DNA of 64,000 bases from Pampus argenteus (GCA_036937835.1 CM072881.1:6804501-6868500); one strand, 5' to 3'; positions 37,140 through 49,518 are shown, numbered from the stretch's first letter. Translations and numbers: made by a program. Notes: generated by a model from the letters alone, not told the origin.

Positions 37140-40100
37140 CTGTAAGAATCAGAAGGTCCGTGCTCAGCCATCAATAGTGATCATTCATTGCACATCATCG
37201 ATATGCTTAAAGTACTTAAAGGTGCCCTGTGTCGTTTTCTTGGATTGCAGGAAAATATAACAGGCATTTTTCACTATTATCTGAGATTTTATGGAATAAA
37301 AATTGAGAAATTAAAAGTCATATTTCCTTGCTGGCACAATTATAAGTTAAGTGCACAGTGTTACGCACACACATACACACACATACACACACACACACAC
37401 ACACACAGAAGTCCACTAACCTATAGACGCTGGTTGTCCCCTGATGACTCCATTCTTTGTCCTTTCTTCCCAGTCCAACACTTCTTTATATATCAACTCT
37501 GTAACAAACAAGATAAAATAATTTGCTTTAGTCAAGATGGTGAGAAAAAAAAAGTAAACACACACACACTTTTCATCTCATCAGCCTCATCACAACATTC
37601 AGCAAGAGAAAGAATGGAAACATGTGTGTGGTGTCACAGATAAAGACAGCTCATTGTTTTGGTTTTACAACATACGACTTTACTGCCACAACAGCATTAC
37701 CAAATGTACAATAATTATTGGATTTGTACATTAATTTTGCCTTCTCTCCAATGTACGATCAATAGATCAATAATGCCGAGTGTCCAACAATGTACGATAA
37801 TGTGACACTTCCTGGCCAGTCATGTTGTAATGATGAATGTAACTCAATGAGTACTGTCTGCGCTCTGCAGCTTTTTAAAAGTCACGCTCATCCAGCAGAG
37901 CACAACAGACCAATGTGGATACAGATCATCTTAATGGTCACATGCAGGCAGTGAAACTAAAAAAAAAAACCCAGGACATATATGCAACGTGTGCATCAGA
38001 CATTAGTGCATTTATGAGTTCAGACAGATTATACAGGGAAAAACATGCCCCTGAGTTTGAGAGCGAAGATTCAAAGCCCCGCAGGCTGCAAAGCACGAAG
38101 ATAGACCAACCTTATGCAACGCACTGCGATGAGCTAAGTCCTTATGACAGCTTATCAAAGAGGAGAAGAGAAACAGAGGATCCTTCCTACCTTTCCACTC
38201 CTCCACTGTGTGCTCTCGCTCATCCAGCTGCTTGTCTGTGATCACGGGTGGTGGCTGGAAAAAGACAAACACATGTTTTCTATATTTTCAGACTTCTAAA
38301 CATTGAGCAACAACACGTATCACACTGGTTATAATGGTGTTACTGGACTGTCCCGACTGTCCTGCTGTCACACTAAACTGTTTATCATTGTAGCCATTAT
38401 CTGATGCTCTTTTCAATCACTGATTAGATATCATCTTCGCAGTAAGACATGTGAATGCTGATACTGGAATTTACAGAACTTGTAACATTTGAATTACAAA
38501 GACTGTTTGACTCTTTGTGTCTCTCTATCTATAATACCTGATGTTTTGTCACTTTGGGTTAAATCTGCATGTTTTTCATCCCAATCAGACGTAGCAGCAG
38601 CAGGTGAATTCATCGATGACATACCTCAAACTAGAGAAGGGGGACTCAGCTGCTGCAGCTTGAATTAAAAACCAACAGACTCTACTAGTGATTACACAAG
38701 ATAGAAATCCGCTGCATTAAAACTTTCTCACAGTAAAGCCCACTTAATGCAGATTTTTTTTTCTGCTTTGGTGTGCACATTCCTTTTCCAGGAAAAGACC
38801 ACAAACTACTAAATTCAAATTTATAGCACAGACAGGGCTGGAATAAACTACCTCAAAGCCAGCTGTGAGTTAGTTATCTGTCTGAGTCAGATGGAGATTT
38901 GTTCAGTGTCGGAGCAAAATCTGCATACAAATCTGCCCCCTTTCATGCCAGAAAGGAAAGGAGAGCGAAGAAAGCAACAATTTGTCACATCTCCAAATTC
39001 TTCTGACCACAGGCGAAATCAATTTGCACTGGCTGAGTCATTGTGTTTCCGGGGAGCGCAAAGCCGATCGTCACCAAACAAAGAGTCTCCACTTAAGAAA
39101 ACCCTACTTTCCCAGAGGACGTGGACGTCCAAGCACAAACGCAGATGCATTCTGCATGCAGCTTAAATAACTTATTTAATCATGAATATTTCATGTTATA
39201 AAGAAATGAAATACTGGGGGGGAAACAACAGCATTATTTGTAAGTACTTACTGCCTCCACTTCAGTCGGGTCGTACCACACGTTGATATAAGCGTGCTGG
39301 AGGGCCTCGTCTACCGAGATCCGTTTTGACGCATCTATTACCAACATCTTGGATAGCAGGTCTCTGGCTTGGCTCGCTGAAAAAGATATTGGGGAAAAAA
39401 AAAAAAGAGAAATAAATGGTGAGTGTTTAGCTTTTTAACCCACCACCGTTACACCCTTCCATCCAGATTTCTATTCAGTAACTTCTTCCATGATCCTGAG
39501 AGCGTCTTGCGTCCTTAATGTGATGTATTTCCTGTAGAAGCAGGACACGACACGGGGAGGAACCATTCAGAAATGTAAATTAACGGAGTATCAGTGAGGG
39601 AGGAGCAGCAATTTTCTGTCCTGGGAGAGGGATCTCTCCTCTGTGGCACTTCCTGAGGTTTCTTCCACCTTTTTCCCTGTTAAAAGGTTTTTTGGTGGGC
39701 AAGTTTTTCCTCACTCGAATCGAGGGTCTAAGGACAGAGGGTGTCACTCCCTGTACAGATTGTAAAGCCCACTGAGACAAATGTATTTTGTGATTTTGGG
39801 CTATATAAATAAAATTTAATTGATTGATTGAAAAATCGGATGGCTTTATTGTTTGCTGGTACGGGATGATGTCTTTAACAAGAATGCACTTTTCCAAAAA
39901 GTAATGGTAATTCATTTGAAGGTACTCTTTGAAGGTACATAAAGTGTGTCTGCAATCAGGTTTGCAAAGGAGGATGTCCACCTTCACAATGTGCTGTCTG
40001 AAGTCTTGCCAGCTCTCAAACCTCCAATAAAAGCAGTTTACCAGGAGTATTTCAGGTAAACAAACTGTTGTCACATATTCCTGCCTCTGCAAATTAATGA

Positions 40101-43100
40101 GGACAGAAAATGATGAGCTTCTTTTTTTTTTCTTCTTCCCTACAGCATCTTGCAACAGATCTGCTGCGCTCGCTGTGAGGGTTCCTGTCATCTTCTCTCC
40201 ATTTACACACGGAGACATGCTCGAAGTAAATTCCTCTTCACAGTAAACAACTCGGTGCTGAAGTGTCAGCTTCCGTAACGAGTACTTAATCCAAGGCAGC
40301 CACTGAAAACTGATTTGCCACTTGGGCTTTGCTGTCAGCAGATGTTTGTAAGGTTGGAAATGCGCACACTGATGTTATATAGAGGACATTTTTCAACTGC
40401 TTCTATACTGACTTAATGGGCTTCTAGGAACCCATTATGCTGTATTAATCCTTCAATGTTTAAAATTGCCAATTAAATAGTCTTCTTATGATAAATGCGG
40501 CATTTGCTGTAAAAATTCAGCTTTACAGAATCCCTTTTTTTTGCTTTTAAGCAGTAAAATTAAAGCATATTGTAGCATAAATGTCATTAAACTCAACTGC
40601 TTCGTCATTCCTTGCACCTTTTGCCAGTAAAAGTGGGTAGTTTTAACTCTTTGTAGGCACTAAATTTGGATTTCCACACACATTTTCTTACAATACACCA
40701 AGCATTTACAAGATGTTTTTTTTATGCCATTAAAATTGACAAGAGCATATTTACCTTTCAGTTTGTTGTGTTCGGAGTCTGCAGGAAACAGAACATCAGG
40801 GAAAAGCTTCTCGAAGCTGTAGCCGGCGTACCGTGGTCGGTTTTCCACGTACGTCCTCACGGACTGGTTGAGCTTCATCAGGAACTCCTGAGACGGTGTC
40901 CCCAGCTGCTCGATCACCTTATTCCACTGGTCGATATCTTAAGGTTACAGTATTAAGAAAAGCACTGGGCTGGATTTGGACAAAAGGAGCGGGCATTTCA
41001 GAGTTGGGGTTGGTCATCTCAAAGTAATGAATAGTAAACGTGAGCTATCTGAAGTTGCCATGTCTTATACTGCATCGTTCTCGCTCGGATATGTGTTCCT
41101 AAAATACTTCAAAGTATTCAGCAAACTGTAGGAAATAATTGAAGATATATAAATAAGAATTTCCAGACAGTGAGTGATATGCGGATAAATATTAGCCGTT
41201 AGCCACATATGAACAAATGGCCACGTTCCATTCGTGTATCAAGCCTGTGGATATCAGTTAGGATAAACTGGGTGGGATACATACACTGTGACGAGAGTTG
41301 CAAAAAAATTATTTCAAACATTTGGATGTTTATATAAACTGCATGTTAGCTGAGGCAGGTGGTGCTCACCTTCAGCTGTCCAGATGTTTGAAATATGTTT
41401 GCAACATTTTTTTTTTTTTTTTTGAGGACAAAAAACACACACTTACAGATGTAACATGTACAGATGAACCTGGAGGACACGTGAAATGCCTTGTTCACAT
41501 CTTTGTTCATCCTTAACAATGAATGAGCAGCGAGAAGGAGAAGAAGGAGGAGCCTAATTTAAGGTTTCTAAATGAGATTCATTTCCTGTACAGAAGAATA
41601 GCTACAGAATATGACAAACCATTACAACCGGTAACCGTTACACGCTAGCTTCCGTTTTATTAGCTTCAGTGGGACAGACGAGATATTTTAATTAAGCTTT
41701 CTAAAAAAACGTAAAACATGACAGTGTTATGGTCTGTCGTCACTTTCAACAGTTACCCAATAAAAAGCTTTAACTAACAAGCTAATGCTACATTAATCTT
41801 AGCAAACAAAAGACAACTATTAGCGTATCACAATGCTAAGCAAATATGAGGTCCAAGAAAGCTAATGCCACAGGATAAATCAGTAACAGGACACAAAAAT
41901 TACCCAAATATGGTCATAAAGCTAACAGTTAAAACACACCGGCTATGTTAAGAAACACAATAGCGGCGTGCTATATGCTAATACTAGCCTATTAATGAAA
42001 ACCAAGTGACCTTCAGTTTTAGGAAAACATGCAAACCAACCGTACATGCTTAATAAATCAACCAGGTAATAATAATAATAAAAAAAAACACACAACTGAC
42101 TGTTTTCATTCAGGGAGAAAAACAGAAAGAAAGAAGGTATAAAAGGGGAAAAGGGCGGACAGACCTTTTCTACAGCGACCATTTTCACACGTCAGAGAGA
42201 AACCACAGGTGTAACTAAATGCATTAAAGACGGTTGCACCGCATTCAGGTTCACCGCGTCCATGAATGCAGGCTCAGTGACGTGATATTTAAGTTGCTGA
42301 GCCGTCGTTAGTGGTATTAATTACACCTGCTCATGAGGATTTTAAAGGTCTGCCATGGAAAAAGGTTTATTATTTCCATTCCTCCTCCGCCGCTCAGCCA
42401 CTGAGAGAAATGATTGCAGACACTGAAGACAACTATGGTAACTTGTCAAGTATTCTTATGAGGATAGGGCAGTAGCGATAAGAAAAAACAATACTAGTAG
42501 GTGTTATAATAGTCTAATTTTCTCAGTCAAAGAGAGCAAAGTGGCAGCAAATCTGTTCGATTCAAATTTAATACCTTCTGGCCTCCCATCGTGTGCAAAG
42601 ATATGAACAAGGCATCAGACAAAGGATGAGACAGACGGCATTTTTTGGGGGGGTTTGGATGGAGGTTCAACTTAAGGATACGATCAGTGCCTGGAAACAA
42701 CACACTACCCCGGACCATTTCAGCCATGATGCAGCCAACTGACCAGACATCAACTGAAAAATGAAATGACAAACCACCGAATTAGCATGCAGGGCTGAAA
42801 AACAAAAAAACAAACAAAACTCAAAAGAACAAAAAAGGGAAAACGTAAAATAACAGTGATGCGCGTGCCAGGTGATGTGTACGTGTGATACATGACAAAG
42901 AAAATGAACTGCATGCAGTCGAGTGTACTCTCGAACCTGGGTCAGCGTCCCACAGGGCTAGGCTTAAACTAAATACAGTGCGTATTTCCATAGCAACCCG
43001 AAATCTCACTATCCAAAGCAGAGATGTTTCAGAGATGTGATTCTCAGGCTTTTGAGACGTAAGACACTGACTTTCAAGGTCTTTTGAAAAGTTTTTTTAG

Positions 43101-45886
43101 GAGCAGAAATGCATTTTAATACCTTTAGCATCCTCACTGTTATACGTGTAACAGTGGAATATGGTTGATAAGGCCTGAAATATGCTGTTTTTGAGCCGTT
43201 TTTGAGTTGTTTTGTCACAGCCACATTTGTGACATTGCAGACTAGGAGGCTCACATATATTTCTCTAACTGAACACCAATTTATTCTGTATATCATGGAG
43301 AAAAACCCACAGCTATTTATCTTTTTATCCCGACTGCTGCTATAGCGTCTACAAAGACATATGGAAAGCGGTTTGAGGATAGATGAGGGTTTTTTTTGTT
43401 TTTTTTTGCAGTTCTGTTCCCAGCTATGGAAGAGCAAACTATTAAATTCTATTTCTGGTTTTTCATGCGACTGTCATGGTGCTTGAAGCCACAGTGCTGC
43501 TGCTTAGGTGAGTGAGGAGGGAGTCATGTGTGAATGTGTATCTGTAGTGAAGAGAAGGTGGGTGGCTGCAAGTCGAGGTGTCAGGCAAATCTGAGAAATA
43601 GAATTTCTATAGTTGCTCGCAAGTTATTATCTCTGTGCGCTCCATTTGATGAAAAATAATGGGTTGGAGAGACAAAAATGTTTTGCTGTGTGTTTCACAA
43701 GAAATGCCAGACACTGCTGCAAGCAGCTCAAGGATACAATCCCTTCCTGGAAAAAGGATTTTGTGGCGAACCATTTCTGCCATAATGCAGCCCACAGCCC
43801 AAATATCCACTACATATGCGCAGCGTAAAAGGAGGGAGAAGAGAATAAGCAAAAAAAAATGCAAAAAAAAAAAAAAAAAAAATCAGCAGGAGAAATTAAG
43901 GTCAATGTTTTTGGGTGAGAGAGCATCATTTCTATACATTTACCTCATGATGCCTGTTCTAAAAGTGGGGATTTAAAATCCAAAAACGATTAGCTTAACT
44001 GGTTATTCTGCATCTGACTTCATACCTGAACATATCTGACATGCTAAACGCGCTCTACTCATGGCTCGATCAAAAGAATAGTTCGGCATCATAAGAAATA
44101 TTCATATCCTCTTTATTGCTTAGAGTAACATGGGAAAAACTAATACATGTCTGTAAGCTAAATATAAACTGGAGCCAGGAGACTGCTAGCTTACCTTAGC
44201 ATAAAGAGAGGAGGCAGGGGGAAAGCGCTAGCTTGGTCCTGTCTAAAGGTAGAAAAGTTCACCAGCTTTGATGGGTCTGGTGGGCAGATTTTTAACCTTT
44301 GGACAGAGCCGAGCTAACCGTTTTCCCCCTGTTTAAAGCCTTTATGCTAAGCTAAGCTAAGCTAAGTTAAGCTAACCTGTTGCTGGCTGTAGGTTCATAT
44401 CTAAAAAGGACTGGTATCAATCTTCTCAACAAACTCTTCACACGAAAGCAAAGTATATTATTTCCTGAAATGTAAACTATTCCTTTAAGACTATCTTATA
44501 GAATCTGTACGTTCCAAGCATGAGCGCTACATGAAACTGCTAAAACATGCAGAAGTGACTATTCATACTGGCGTATTTTTTAGTTTTTTTTTTAGCTGGG
44601 CTTTATTGCACTCAGGACAGGCAACCTTTCAATAAAACATCAAACGCATGCTAAAGCACTGCTGGGCACTGGGGTCCTCAGACAGGAAGCTTCCCACAAA
44701 GCACCAATGCCGACATGCCAACTTCCCCCCTGAGTGTGACCTTTACAGGAACAGGGAGTGTGTGTGTGTGGGAGTGTGTGTGTTTGTGAGGTGCTGTTGA
44801 AATATCCCGCGAGGGAGTGAGGGGGGGCCATGCAGCAGGCCAGGCAGCAGTTTAAGAGCTCCACAATGGCCAGTCGCTGTGTCAAGAAGCTGCTTCCTGC
44901 ACTTACCGTTGGCCTGGTAGCCCATGCCCAGGATGACTTCAGGGGCGCGGTAATAGCGGGTAACCACATAGGGCGTCATGAGGAGGCCAGTGGCAGCCGT
45001 CCTGGCCAGGCCAAAGTCCAGGATTTTCAGTGTGCAGTCAGACTTCACCACGATGTTACTGGGCTTCAGGTCCTGTCAGGAAAACAACACTGTAATAGTT
45101 GCTATTCTGTCTTGGATTATATTAGGGAACTCATTTGTCCAAGTCTCCCAAATGCACCACAGACTTTAAAAAGGAAGAAATGATAAATATGTCGCGCATC
45201 ACTTTTAGGTGGGAACAAATATCCAAATAAATTCTATATATGGGAAACACTGCTGCTGGTGCAGCAGGGATTGGATACCACAGCTTGTTTTCCTCCAAAA
45301 GAAGCAATAATTCATTCTCGTACAGTATGAAAAAACAAATACCAACAGAGACAAGAGCTTATTTAACTGTTGCCTGAGCTGCATCATGCACCGCCCAGTT
45401 TCATGTTAATCACCTGACTCCTACAGGAAGAAACAGCCGGAAAATACTTCATATAGTAGAAGTGTATTGCAAAAATATTTGGGGAAATGTAAACTAGACA
45501 CACACTTGGGTAAACAACCCTTAAATATGACTGATGGCTTGATATGTAGGAGAAACGTATTCTAGAGGGAGGGCTTTGCAGCATCTAAACGTGTCCCAAA
45601 AAGTGCGTGAGAGCTGAATGCTTGGCGATACGTGACTCACATTGCATCTGTTCACCTTATGAAAGCTTTGCATGCTGAGCCGTCGCGAGCGAGGCTGGTT
45701 TTTAGCTTCGCCTGTGGCTCAATTAGTTCTGGCTGGCAGAGCAGGAGGAGCTCTGTTAATCTACTGCTGTTTCCTCTACTGCAGATGACTGAAAAGAGTT
45801 CATGCAAAAAAAAAATCTTTTGTATATTGATGTTGGTACTTCAGTGTGTGTCATCCTGGGCCTGTTGTTTTAAGGTGAATATTGGT

Positions 45887-45925
<39 letters not shown>

Positions 45926-48130
45926 TCACCCTGTGTATGATGCCGGCAGCATGCAGGTGTTTGATTCCACACAGCATCTGGTAGAGCAGGTAGGACAGCC
46001 TCTCGTGGTCCAGCTCCATCTGAATCACCTGGCAGAGGTTGGCATCCATCAGCTCCATCACTAGATACCTGCAGGAGGAGCCACAAGTTAAAACAGACAT
46101 AGACAGAAAACAACACACACTTCATACTGGCTCAGAGAGAGGAACTGATCATGTAGTGTCAGCCAGTTATTGTAAATAGAACTATAATAATCAGATTTTT
46201 ACATAAAGAGTAATATATGTGGTGTAGTATATTTCTGTATATTATTCAGTATAAAACTGACCAATAACATTACGTAATCTGTTCAAGATTCTTGGTGTCA
46301 TCTGCAGATGACTCATTAGTCAAATGCATAAATTAAAGCAGACCTACATTTGGTTTTTCGGTGCCATTTAGGAACTGACAGTAATGATTCTTGTTTTCAC
46401 AAAGTGAATATGTGACATTATCTGGCAGCTGTTACATCATCAGTCCCTCCTACGTGGAGTCGGGAACTTGTGACAGATTTCTATTGAATGGTTACAGCTT
46501 TACTCAGAGGGATTTAGAAGAAGACTGAAAATGGATAAATTACACTGTCAATTTATGTTTTTGTGCAAGTTTATGATGAAATCCTTTTATTTATTTTTTT
46601 TAAATCAGCACACATACGGTATAGTGCACTGTCATGGACATTGTTAATACGAGTATAAATGAATGTGTCCAAACACACATGCAAGTGCGTACATACACAC
46701 ATAAAAAAAAACACAGTGTTCTCCTTCATCCTGTAACTGTGTGTGTTTGCCCTGCTGCCCTCTGGCTATGATTTGTCCAGTTTCCTTTTTAGCTCCAATC
46801 AGGCAGACACAGTGCGCACACACACACACACACACACGCTGAGCTTCCAGAGGATGGCATTAATCATGTTTGTTCCCGACATACTCTGCGATGTACCAAA
46901 CCATCACTTCCCCCCACATCTCGGGCTAGTATTCCCCTCTCTGTGATTCCACGGTCAGTTTCCACTCACATGGGCATCTTGTTGACTTCGAAAACACACC
47001 CAGAACACAGCTAAATATACCCTGGTGTCGCTCTTATTAAAAGGCAGAGTCCGCTAGAATGTAAACAGGAATATGTATTTTCATTTCAACTCTAATCAGT
47101 GTTCATAGCCATTTTAAGACAGACATTAAACATGTCCAATCACTGTGATTAAAGGTATTATAATTATGGGTATTGCTTGAAAGACATCTCCCTGTATAAT
47201 GCACTTGTAGATCCATCTAAGCTAGTCAGACATTACCTGAGCACCCAGCATGCTACATCCTCCATCGATTTGACAAACATGCAGTGAGCAGATGTTATTT
47301 TGCTCGGTTATACTTACACATCTTGAAACTCTTCCAGTGTCTTCTGTGGTGTGAATACATTTAATAAGCCGATTATCTGTCAAAATAAGAAACAAAGTTA
47401 TTACTGTTAGGGTCGGGAGAGGAGATGAAGAGTTGGTACGGACGGCGACATCAATAATGAGTAACAAACAGGACATTCCCTAATTCAAAACAAGATTTAA
47501 AAAAAAACATGTTGCAGCAGCACAGCGAAGCATTTGTGGTAAACCAAACGTGATCCATCTCTGATGCTCAGGTAACCCGTCGATCAAACATGGCGGGCGG
47601 TGTTCTGGATAACTACTGACTCAGCAGTACAGAGTTGCAATCGAGACATCTATTTTCATGGAAATGTCACAAATAATTACGTCACATCTGTTCGAATAAG
47701 GTGTGACCACACATCAGTATTTGCACGATCAAAAAGGACGCGCGGGGACAGAAATGATGTCCAATTTGATTTAGAGACTGAACAGCCAGTGTTCTCCAGA
47801 GCTCTCCTCAGGCCAAGCTTTGCTCCATCCAAGACTCCTTTTGGCAAATCACTGCTCCTGCATGCTTGTTCATCACTGATATGTTAGACATCGAGTGTCT
47901 CAAGTAGACAGAAGTATGAAAATCAAAACAAAAAAAAGGAACAAAAACACTCTCCACTTACATTCTTGTGGTTGACACATTTCATGAGCACCAGTTCCCT
48001 GTAGGCTCGTTTTGCATGAGTTTGATTCTGAAAGGGTCGGCTCAGCTTCTTGATGGCGACGTTCTTCTCCAAGTTGTGGTCATACGCTGAACTGTAGGGG
48101 AGAAGAGCAAATGTATTGTCTACAAGGACC

Positions 48131-48170
<40 letters not shown>

Positions 48171-49457
48171 CTTCACACTTTTTGTTGGAACACTGATCTA
48201 TTAACTATTTGCTCTCTTTTTTTCCAGTGTTTAAAAATCACAGAGAACGTTTTGGAACAATTTCAAACATGTCAAACAAAAAAATGAATGACTTAAGCTC
48301 TTTTTAATATCTAGAGAACGAAATAATGCACAGCCAACTATATGAAAATATTTGGCTGATACAGAAGCCAACTGTTTTGGCTACAGGCCGATACATAAAA
48401 AAAAAAGTAAAGCTGATTTGTAAAGATGTCAATGTAGACCTCGCCCTTAAAAACTTAAAACGGTATGACGGTGAACTTAACGGTCTCTTATAACAGAAGA
48501 GATGTCTACCGATTATCTTTACATAAGATTACGTGTGTTTTTCTCCCTTGAAATCTTCATAGAGTCATTTATAGACGACTACACACACACACACACACAC
48601 ACAAATCTGATAGCATTTCTAAACAGTTTCCTGCGTGTCTTACAAGTGGAAATATTTGAAAGGATGATCTTTTTTTAACATCGCATCACTCTCCGTTGAA
48701 CATGTCCAGACATGCCTGCCTTGCCCACAGCTCGTAAGAGCAATAATGAAGATATACAAAACAACTTTAGGTGTACAGGTCTGTTATTCTTTGACATGGT
48801 AGCTTGATAAGAGGACTATATCTTTTTATTATATTTTATAGGTTTAACCCCAGTCTTGTCCCCTTAGTGGAAATGTTAAAGTATCTATTGTCATTGTTTT
48901 TATATAGATCGACATGTGAGGCCTACTCTGCCCTCCTAAAATCTTTTAGACCATGAATTACCAAAAACTATTTTGAGGCGTTTAATAAAATGAATTCTTA
49001 TGATTCAGTCTCGCAAACAGAAAGAAAATATTACACCTTGCAATACAATACGATTAAAACTGGTGCGTCAGAAAGACCTGAAGCTGTAGTGTTGCTGTAC
49101 GTCCCTGTTTAAAACGCTGATACAAAAGACGTACGTGCACAATGAGAACTTAACAATTTGAAATTTTAATTTTTTAATTTATAATTTAAAAAAAATATAA
49201 CTTTGATGTATAATTAATCCACAACTACAACTTTTGATGCAATCGAATATCTAATATATGACCAGAGTGATCCTGGGTTTCAGATTCAGCGTCCTAATCT
49301 AAACTCCACAATGTGAATTTTCTTCTAAATCTCACCAGACAATTCCCTGTGCTCCGGATCCGATGGGTCTGAGGTTCTGGTAGCGCTTTAAAACCATAAA
49401 AGTCGAATCGCCCACATCTATACTGTAGTACTCTTTTTCACGCTTGTTCCGGTTCAT
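36938..49457 (-). CDS. mapk8: Mitogen-activated protein kinase 8 / JNK1 (spliced, alternative exons 6a/6b and two C-termini)
   Basis: Coding exons in transcript order: 49457-49336, 48091-47962, 47376-47318, 46068-45930, 45072-44907, then 6a (43809-43738) or 6b (42753-42682), 40937-40755, 39376-39252, 38254-38191, 37498-37421, and a last exon from 37139 (short tail) or 37134 (long tail). Phases agree at every junction. The products are 384 aa (short) or 444 aa (long; human long form 427). Kinase landmarks: Gly loop GSGAQG 33-38, VAIKK Lys55, HRDLKPSN with Asp151, DFG 169-171, and activation loop MTPY with Thr183 and Tyr185, the dual MKK4/MKK7 site. The activation loop reads [12 protein letters not shown]1 phosphorylates c-Jun and many other stress-response substrates in cytosol and nucleus. 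Whether this is the mapk8a or mapk8b fish duplicate cannot be told. Confidence 0.96.
37366..37407. repeat. Interrupted (CA)n microsatellite beside mapk8 exon 10
   Basis: CA on the plus strand, TG on the mapk8 strand, with two T interruptions. It occupies the first part of the 281-nt intron that ends at the tandem acceptors. Confidence 0.95.
37421..37498 (-). CDS. mapk8: mapk8 coding exon 10
   Basis: A 78-nt exon encoding [20 protein letters not shown] and GQPASI. The donor GTTAGT is followed 13 nt later by a long TG repeat on this strand. It ends with a single G that becomes Gly (long tail) or Ala (short tail) depending on the next acceptor. Confidence 0.94.
38191..38254 (-). CDS. mapk8: mapk8 coding exon 9
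   Basis: A 64-nt exon encoding [20 protein letters not shown] and K, the C-terminal extension that packs against the N-lobe in JNKs. Donor GTAGGA. Confidence 0.95.
39252..39376 (-). CDS. mapk8: mapk8 coding exon 8 (end of kinase domain)
   Basis: A 125-nt exon encoding [40 protein letters not shown] and A. The human form has [15 protein letters not shown]. Donor GTAAGT. Confidence 0.95.
39590..39831 (+). mobile_element. Non-LTR retroposon 3' fragment (SINE/L2-like)
   Basis: Contains GAGGGTCTAAGGACAGAGGG, TACAGATTGTAAAGCCCACT and GGGCTATATAAATAAAATTT ahead of TGATTGATTG. This is the typical 3' tail with short terminal tandem repeats of fish L2-like retroposons or their SINEs. It is intronic in mapk8, in antisense orientation. 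The 5' limit is approximate, and the minus-strand ORF across it is spurious. Confidence 0.65.
40755..40937 (-). CDS. mapk8: mapk8 coding exon 7 (MAPK insert region)
   Basis: A 183-nt exon encoding [40 protein letters not shown] and SEHNKLK. The acceptor is CCTTAAG, with a poor polypyrimidine tract. Donor GTAAAT. Confidence 0.95.
42682..42753 (-). CDS. mapk8: mapk8 alternative exon 6b (beta-type)
   Basis: A 72-nt exon encoding [20 protein letters not shown] and PGTD, joining to exon 7 as ...GTDHIDQW. The G(S/G)VLFPGTDH signature is that of JNK1-beta. In family knowledge, the 6a/6b choice alters substrate preference in the C-lobe. Confidence 0.94.
43738..43809 (-). CDS. mapk8: mapk8 alternative exon 6a (alpha-type)
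   Basis: A 72-nt exon encoding [20 protein letters not shown] and PGRD. It joins to exon 7 as ...GRDYIDQW. The [10 protein letters not shown] signature is that of the human JNK1-alpha isoforms. It lies upstream of 6b and has the same length and phases, so either exon can be used. Confidence 0.94.
44076..44483. mobile_element. Second copy of the MITE-like element (mapk8 intron)
   Basis: Runs from GAATAGTTCGGCAT to the inverted ...ATGTAAACTATTCC. It shares the interior landmarks TCTGTAAGCTAAATA, TTAGCATAAAG, AGGGGGAAA and tandem GCTAAGCTAA words with the element at 29938. It is more diverged at its termini. Confidence 0.65.
44907..45072 (-). CDS. mapk8: mapk8 coding exon 5 (catalytic and activation loops)
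   Basis: A 166-nt exon encoding [20 protein letters not shown], then [20 protein letters not shown] and the APE-like block [14 protein letters not shown]. Holds Asp169 and the Thr183-Pro-Tyr185 phosphorylation motif. Donor GTAAGT, phase 1, shared by exons 6a and 6b. Confidence 0.97.
45891..45924. repeat. (TG)17 microsatellite at the mapk8 exon 4 donor
   Basis: On the mapk8 strand this is (AC)17 starting at intron position +6 after GTGAG. Confidence 0.95.
45930..46068 (-). CDS. mapk8: mapk8 coding exon 4 (hinge to HR of HRD)
   Basis: A 139-nt exon encoding [20 protein letters not shown] through [10 protein letters not shown]. It carries the hinge residues and the JNK gatekeeper methionine in VMELM. 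The donor GTGAG is followed at once by a 34-nt AC-repeat on this strand. Confidence 0.96.
47318..47376 (-). CDS. mapk8: mapk8 coding exon 3
   Basis: A 59-nt exon encoding [19 protein letters not shown] and two bases of Val104. Acceptor TTGACAG, donor GTAAGT. Confidence 0.95.
47962..48091 (-). CDS. mapk8: mapk8 coding exon 2 (ATP-lysine and helix C)
   Basis: 130 nt, the same as I recall for the human exon. Encodes [20 protein letters not shown] and [13 protein letters not shown], including the ATP-anchoring Lys55. Donor GTAAGT. Confidence 0.96.
48147..48171. repeat. (TA)n microsatellite
   Basis: Alternating AT run following an A-tract in the mapk8 intron upstream of coding exon 2. Confidence 0.9.
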
Positions 49458-49518
49458 GGTGAAGCCTTGGACAAACCCTGTGACCGGGCATCCACGTGGA
49501 TCTTTCTTTTCTCAAGAC
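49336..49518 (-). CDS. mapk8: mapk8 first coding exon (5' UTR 49518-49458, CDS 49457-49336)
   Basis: Begins after a strong acceptor (CTCTCTGCAG) and has a 61-nt leader, then ATGAACCGGAAC. The coding part gives [20 protein letters not shown] and on to the glycine-rich loop GSGAQGIV. The donor is GTGAGA, splitting Cys41. The acceptor proves at least one upstream noncoding exon. Confidence 0.93.

Noticed and set aside
39580..40218. 212-codon minus-strand open frame
   Set aside because: It runs antisense through the L2/SINE-like retroposon and intron of mapk8, and has no family resemblance.
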